From RGIG8785 sp045655245 (GTDB taxonomy: Bacteria > Bacillota > Clostridia > RGIG8785), in NCBI GenBank assembly GCA_045655245.1, contig JAZOOX010000029.1, forward strand, positions 1 to 39,904: a stretch of 39,904 nt of DNA, written 5' to 3'. The number at the start of each line of letters is the position of its first letter. The stretch's first letter is position 1. The notes under the pieces are model-generated. The model did no database searches. It saw nothing but the letters and a program-made list of their open reading frames with translations, and was not told where the DNA came from. Made by a program: the position numbers and the translations under genes. Below, in pieces: positions 37,940 to 39,904 of this stretch.

Positions 37940-39904
37940 CGGACCCCTTCCATGGCGTCACGGGCGTAGTGGTCTGCGCCCATCTTCGCCCCATACTCGG
38001 GGGTCAGTACCGCACCGCCGACCATGACCCGACAGAAGGGCGCTTTGGCGTGGACCAGTGCCACCGTTTCTTCCATGGCAGGGACGGTGGTGGTCATCAG
38101 GGCGCTCAGCCCCAACAGGTCGGCGTGATGGGTCAAAACCCCGTCCAGAACGGCTTCGGGGGTTACGTCCCGACCCAGATCAATGACCTTGAATCCGTAA
38201 TTTTCCATCAACAGTTTAACGATGTTCTTCCCGATGTCGTGGATGTCCCCGCGGACGGTCGCCAAAACCACGCATCCACGGGTCTTGCCCCCCTCGGCGG
38301 GCATTGCCTGTTTAATCTGTTCAAAGGCGGCTGTGGCGGCTTCGGCGCTCATCAGCAGTTGGGGGAGGTAGACCTTTTTCTCCTCGAACCCTTCGCCCAC
38401 GGCGTTTAAGGCGGGGATGATCTCCTCTTCCACCAGCTTCAGGGGCGGAACCGATTTTAAGCGTTCGCCGCAAAGAACGGCTGCACGGTCGCAAAATCCT
38501 TTGATAATGGCGTGTTGCAGGTCGCTCCCCGCCGCAATCGTTGTCTTTTCGCCAAGGGGTTGGGCGGTGAGGGTGAAGGCGTCGATTCTGTCAATGTAAT
38601 CGGCACAGTTGGTGTCCAGCCCTGCCAGTGCCCGATAAGCGTAGTAGGTGCGCATCATCTCGGCAGAGTGGGGGTTCATGATTGCTGCGGATAAGCCGTT
38701 TTCCAGCGCCATGGCAAAGAACACGCCGTTGACGGCATCACGGTTGGGCAAACCGAAGGATACGTTGGATACCCCTAAGGAGGTATGACAACCCAGCTCG
38801 GATTTGATCCGTCTTAACGCTTCTAAGGTGGTTTTTGCGGCGGTGTTGTCCGCACTGACCGTCATGGCCAGGGTGTCAAAGATCAAGGCAGATTTCGGGA
38901 TGCCGTAGCGGGCGGCTTCGGCAATGATCCTTTGGGCAATCTCAACCCGACCGTCTGCCGTGTCGGGGATGCCCCACTCGTCCAACGTCAGGGCAATCAC
39001 CGCCCCGCCGTATTTTTGGACCAGGGGGAATACGGCGTCCATACTCTCTTGTTTGCCGTTGACCGAGTTTATCAGCGCCTTGCCGTTATAGCGGCGGAGT
39101 GCCTGTTCCATGGCAACGGGGTCGGAAGTGTCGATCTGCAAGGGCAGGTCGGTGACCGCCTGAAGCTCACAGACGATTTTGGTCAAAAGGGCAGGCTCGT
39201 CAATGTCGGGGATCCCTACGTTCACGTCTAAAACAGCGACCCCCGCATCCGCCTGGCGGACCCCTTCGTTTAAGATATAGTCGATGTCCCCGTCGATCAG
39301 TGCCTGACGGAACCGCTTTTTCCCTGTGGGGTTGATGCGCTCTCCAATCAGCAGGGGCGCAGTGCCGAAGGTCACGGCGTGGGTGTAGGAGGATACCGAC
39401 GTTTCGTTTTTATCGGTCAGGGGCAGAGGGGGAAGGTTGCTTGTCCGTTCCACCAATGCACGGATATAATCGGGGGTGGTGCCGCAGCAACCCCCGGCTA
39501 CCCGAAGCCCCTTTTGCATCAAATCGCAAAGGGTGTCGGCAAAGGCATCGGGGAGGACGTCAAACACGGTTTGACCCTCTTTAATTTGAGGGAGTCCCGC
39601 ATTGGGTTTCAGCAAAACAGGCAGGGATGCGTGGCGCAGCAGTTCCTCTGCCACCCCGCGGAGTTGATCGGGACCCAAAGAACAGTTGGCACCGACGGCA
39701 TCGGCTCCCATTCCTTCCAGTAAGGTCACCATGGCGTGGGGGGTTGCCCCCGTCATCAGCTTTCCGTCTGCACCATAGGCGTTGGAGACCAGTACGGGCA
39801 GGTCGGAATGTTCTTTCGCCGCCAGGGGCGCCGCCTTGGTCTCGTAAGCGTCGCTCATGGTCTCGATCAAGATCAGGGCCACGCCCAAACGTACGCCCAG
39901 ACGC
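37915..39904 (-). CDS. metH: Cobalamin-dependent methionine synthase, short form, 5' partial
   Basis: Methylates homocysteine using methyltetrahydrofolate and B12. The frame runs off the right edge; the N-terminal ~130 residues are missing. Visible: the end of the homocysteine-binding barrel with zinc cysteines in GANCSLGP and AGGCCGTTPD; the pterin-binding barrel (GERINPTGKKRFRQAL, LDVNVGIPDIDEPALL, LPLQIDTSDP, INSVNGKQES); the B12 cap (YLPQLLMSAEAATAAF); and the B12 domain with GDIHDIGKNIV, whose His is the cobalt ligand, followed by LGLSALMTTTVPAME and VMVGGAVLTPEYG. It stops there, lacking the AdoMet activation domain of E. coli MetH, as usual in Clostridia, where a separate activation protein is expected. 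A TTG at 39888 is not the real start. Confidence 0.96.
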   Translation of the reverse strand, partial: RLGVRLGVALILIETMSDAYETKAAPLAAKEHSDLPVLVSNAYGADGKLMTGATPHAMVTLLEGMGADAVGANCSLGPDQLRGVAEELLRHASLPVLLKPNAGLPQIKEGQTVFDVLPDAFADTLCDLMQKGLRVAGGCCGTTPDYIRALVERTSNLPPLPLTDKNETSVSSYTHAVTFGTAPLLIGERINPTGKKRFRQALIDGDIDYILNEGVRQADAGVAVLDVNVGIPDIDEPALLTKIVCELQAVTDLPLQIDTSDPVAMEQALRRYNGKALINSVNGKQESMDAVFPLVQKYGGAVIALTLDEWGIPDTADGRVEIAQRIIAEAARYGIPKSALIFDTLAMTVSADNTAAKTTLEALRRIKSELGCHTSLGVSNVSFGLPNRDAVNGVFFAMALENGLSAAIMNPHSAEMMRTYYAYRALAGLDTNCADYIDRIDAFTLTAQPLGEKTTIAAGSDLQHAIIKGFCDRAAVLCGERLKSVPPLKLVEEEIIPALNAVGEGFEEKKVYLPQLLMSAEAATAAFEQIKQAMPAEGGKTRGCVVLATVRGDIHDIGKNIVKLLMENYGFKVIDLGRDVTPEAVLDGVLTHHADLLGLSALMTTTVPAMEETVALVHAKAPFCRVMVGGAVLTPEYGAKMGADHYARDAMEGVRYAESLLS

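Overview
The window reads as a chromosomal segment of a low-to-mid GC Firmicute, most likely an uncultured gut Clostridia member of the Oscillospirales/Ruminococcaceae type. The pointers are PolC-type DNA polymerase III, a pyrH-frr-uppS-cdsA-dxr-rseP-ispG-polC cluster, a YloU-FakA-RecG block, SLH-anchored surface proteins, QueT under a preQ1 riboswitch, and a cobalamin-dependent MetH that ends after its B12 domain. Genes are densely packed with frequent ATGA or 1-8 nt overlaps. Taxonomy is inferred from gene content only.

Layout. (1) 1-700: the 3' end of a tiny gene and a near-identical full copy at 454-657. Between them lie a strong promoter, a long structured RNA (261-380) and competing antiterminator/terminator hairpins. 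(2) 765-14466: one long apparent operon for UMP kinase, ribosome recycling, undecaprenyl-PP and CDP-diacylglycerol synthesis, two MEP-pathway enzymes, an intramembrane protease, PolC and a YhaO/YhaN-like (SbcD/SbcC-like) nuclease-ATPase pair. (3) 14526-20116: YloU-like Asp23 protein, fatty acid kinase FakA, RecG, then RsmD, CoaD and a small coiled-coil protein. (4) 20257-23684: a GH95 glycosidase overlapping a class-C beta-lactamase-fold hydrolase. (5) 23727-27554: a divergent ECF S-component-like membrane protein, then two SLH-domain secreted proteins (one with an SGNH hydrolase domain). (6) 27590-28030: non-coding, with an AGCTAAATT-box hairpin cluster and a palindromic element bounded by tRNA-Ser fragments, followed by tRNA-Ser(GGA). 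(7) 28164-29201: tadA divergent from queT, the latter behind a preQ1-I riboswitch. (8) 29235-32744: a large SLH-anchored right-handed beta-helix protein resembling GH110 glycosidases, which shares a duplicated N-terminal domain with the SLH protein at 26331. (9) 32912-36375: pgk-tpiA-gpmI glycolysis operon. (10) 36450-37170: eight 89-90 bp tandem repeats, each centred on a 24-bp palindrome, directly upstream of a DnaD/phage-replisome-like gene. (11) 37915-end: metH, truncated by the window edge.

Working together: the 765-14466 block couples nucleotide, translation, envelope-lipid and replication functions. The GH95 enzyme, the beta-helix protein and the other SLH proteins look like surface or cytoplasmic glycan-use functions, plausibly for fucosylated or galactosylated host or dietary glycans (inference). 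The least explained parts are the attenuator-like leader at the left edge, the tandem palindromic array beside the replication-like gene at the right edge (its core also occurs alone at 188-209), the tRNA-associated palindromic element, and the shared N-terminal domain of the SLH proteins.
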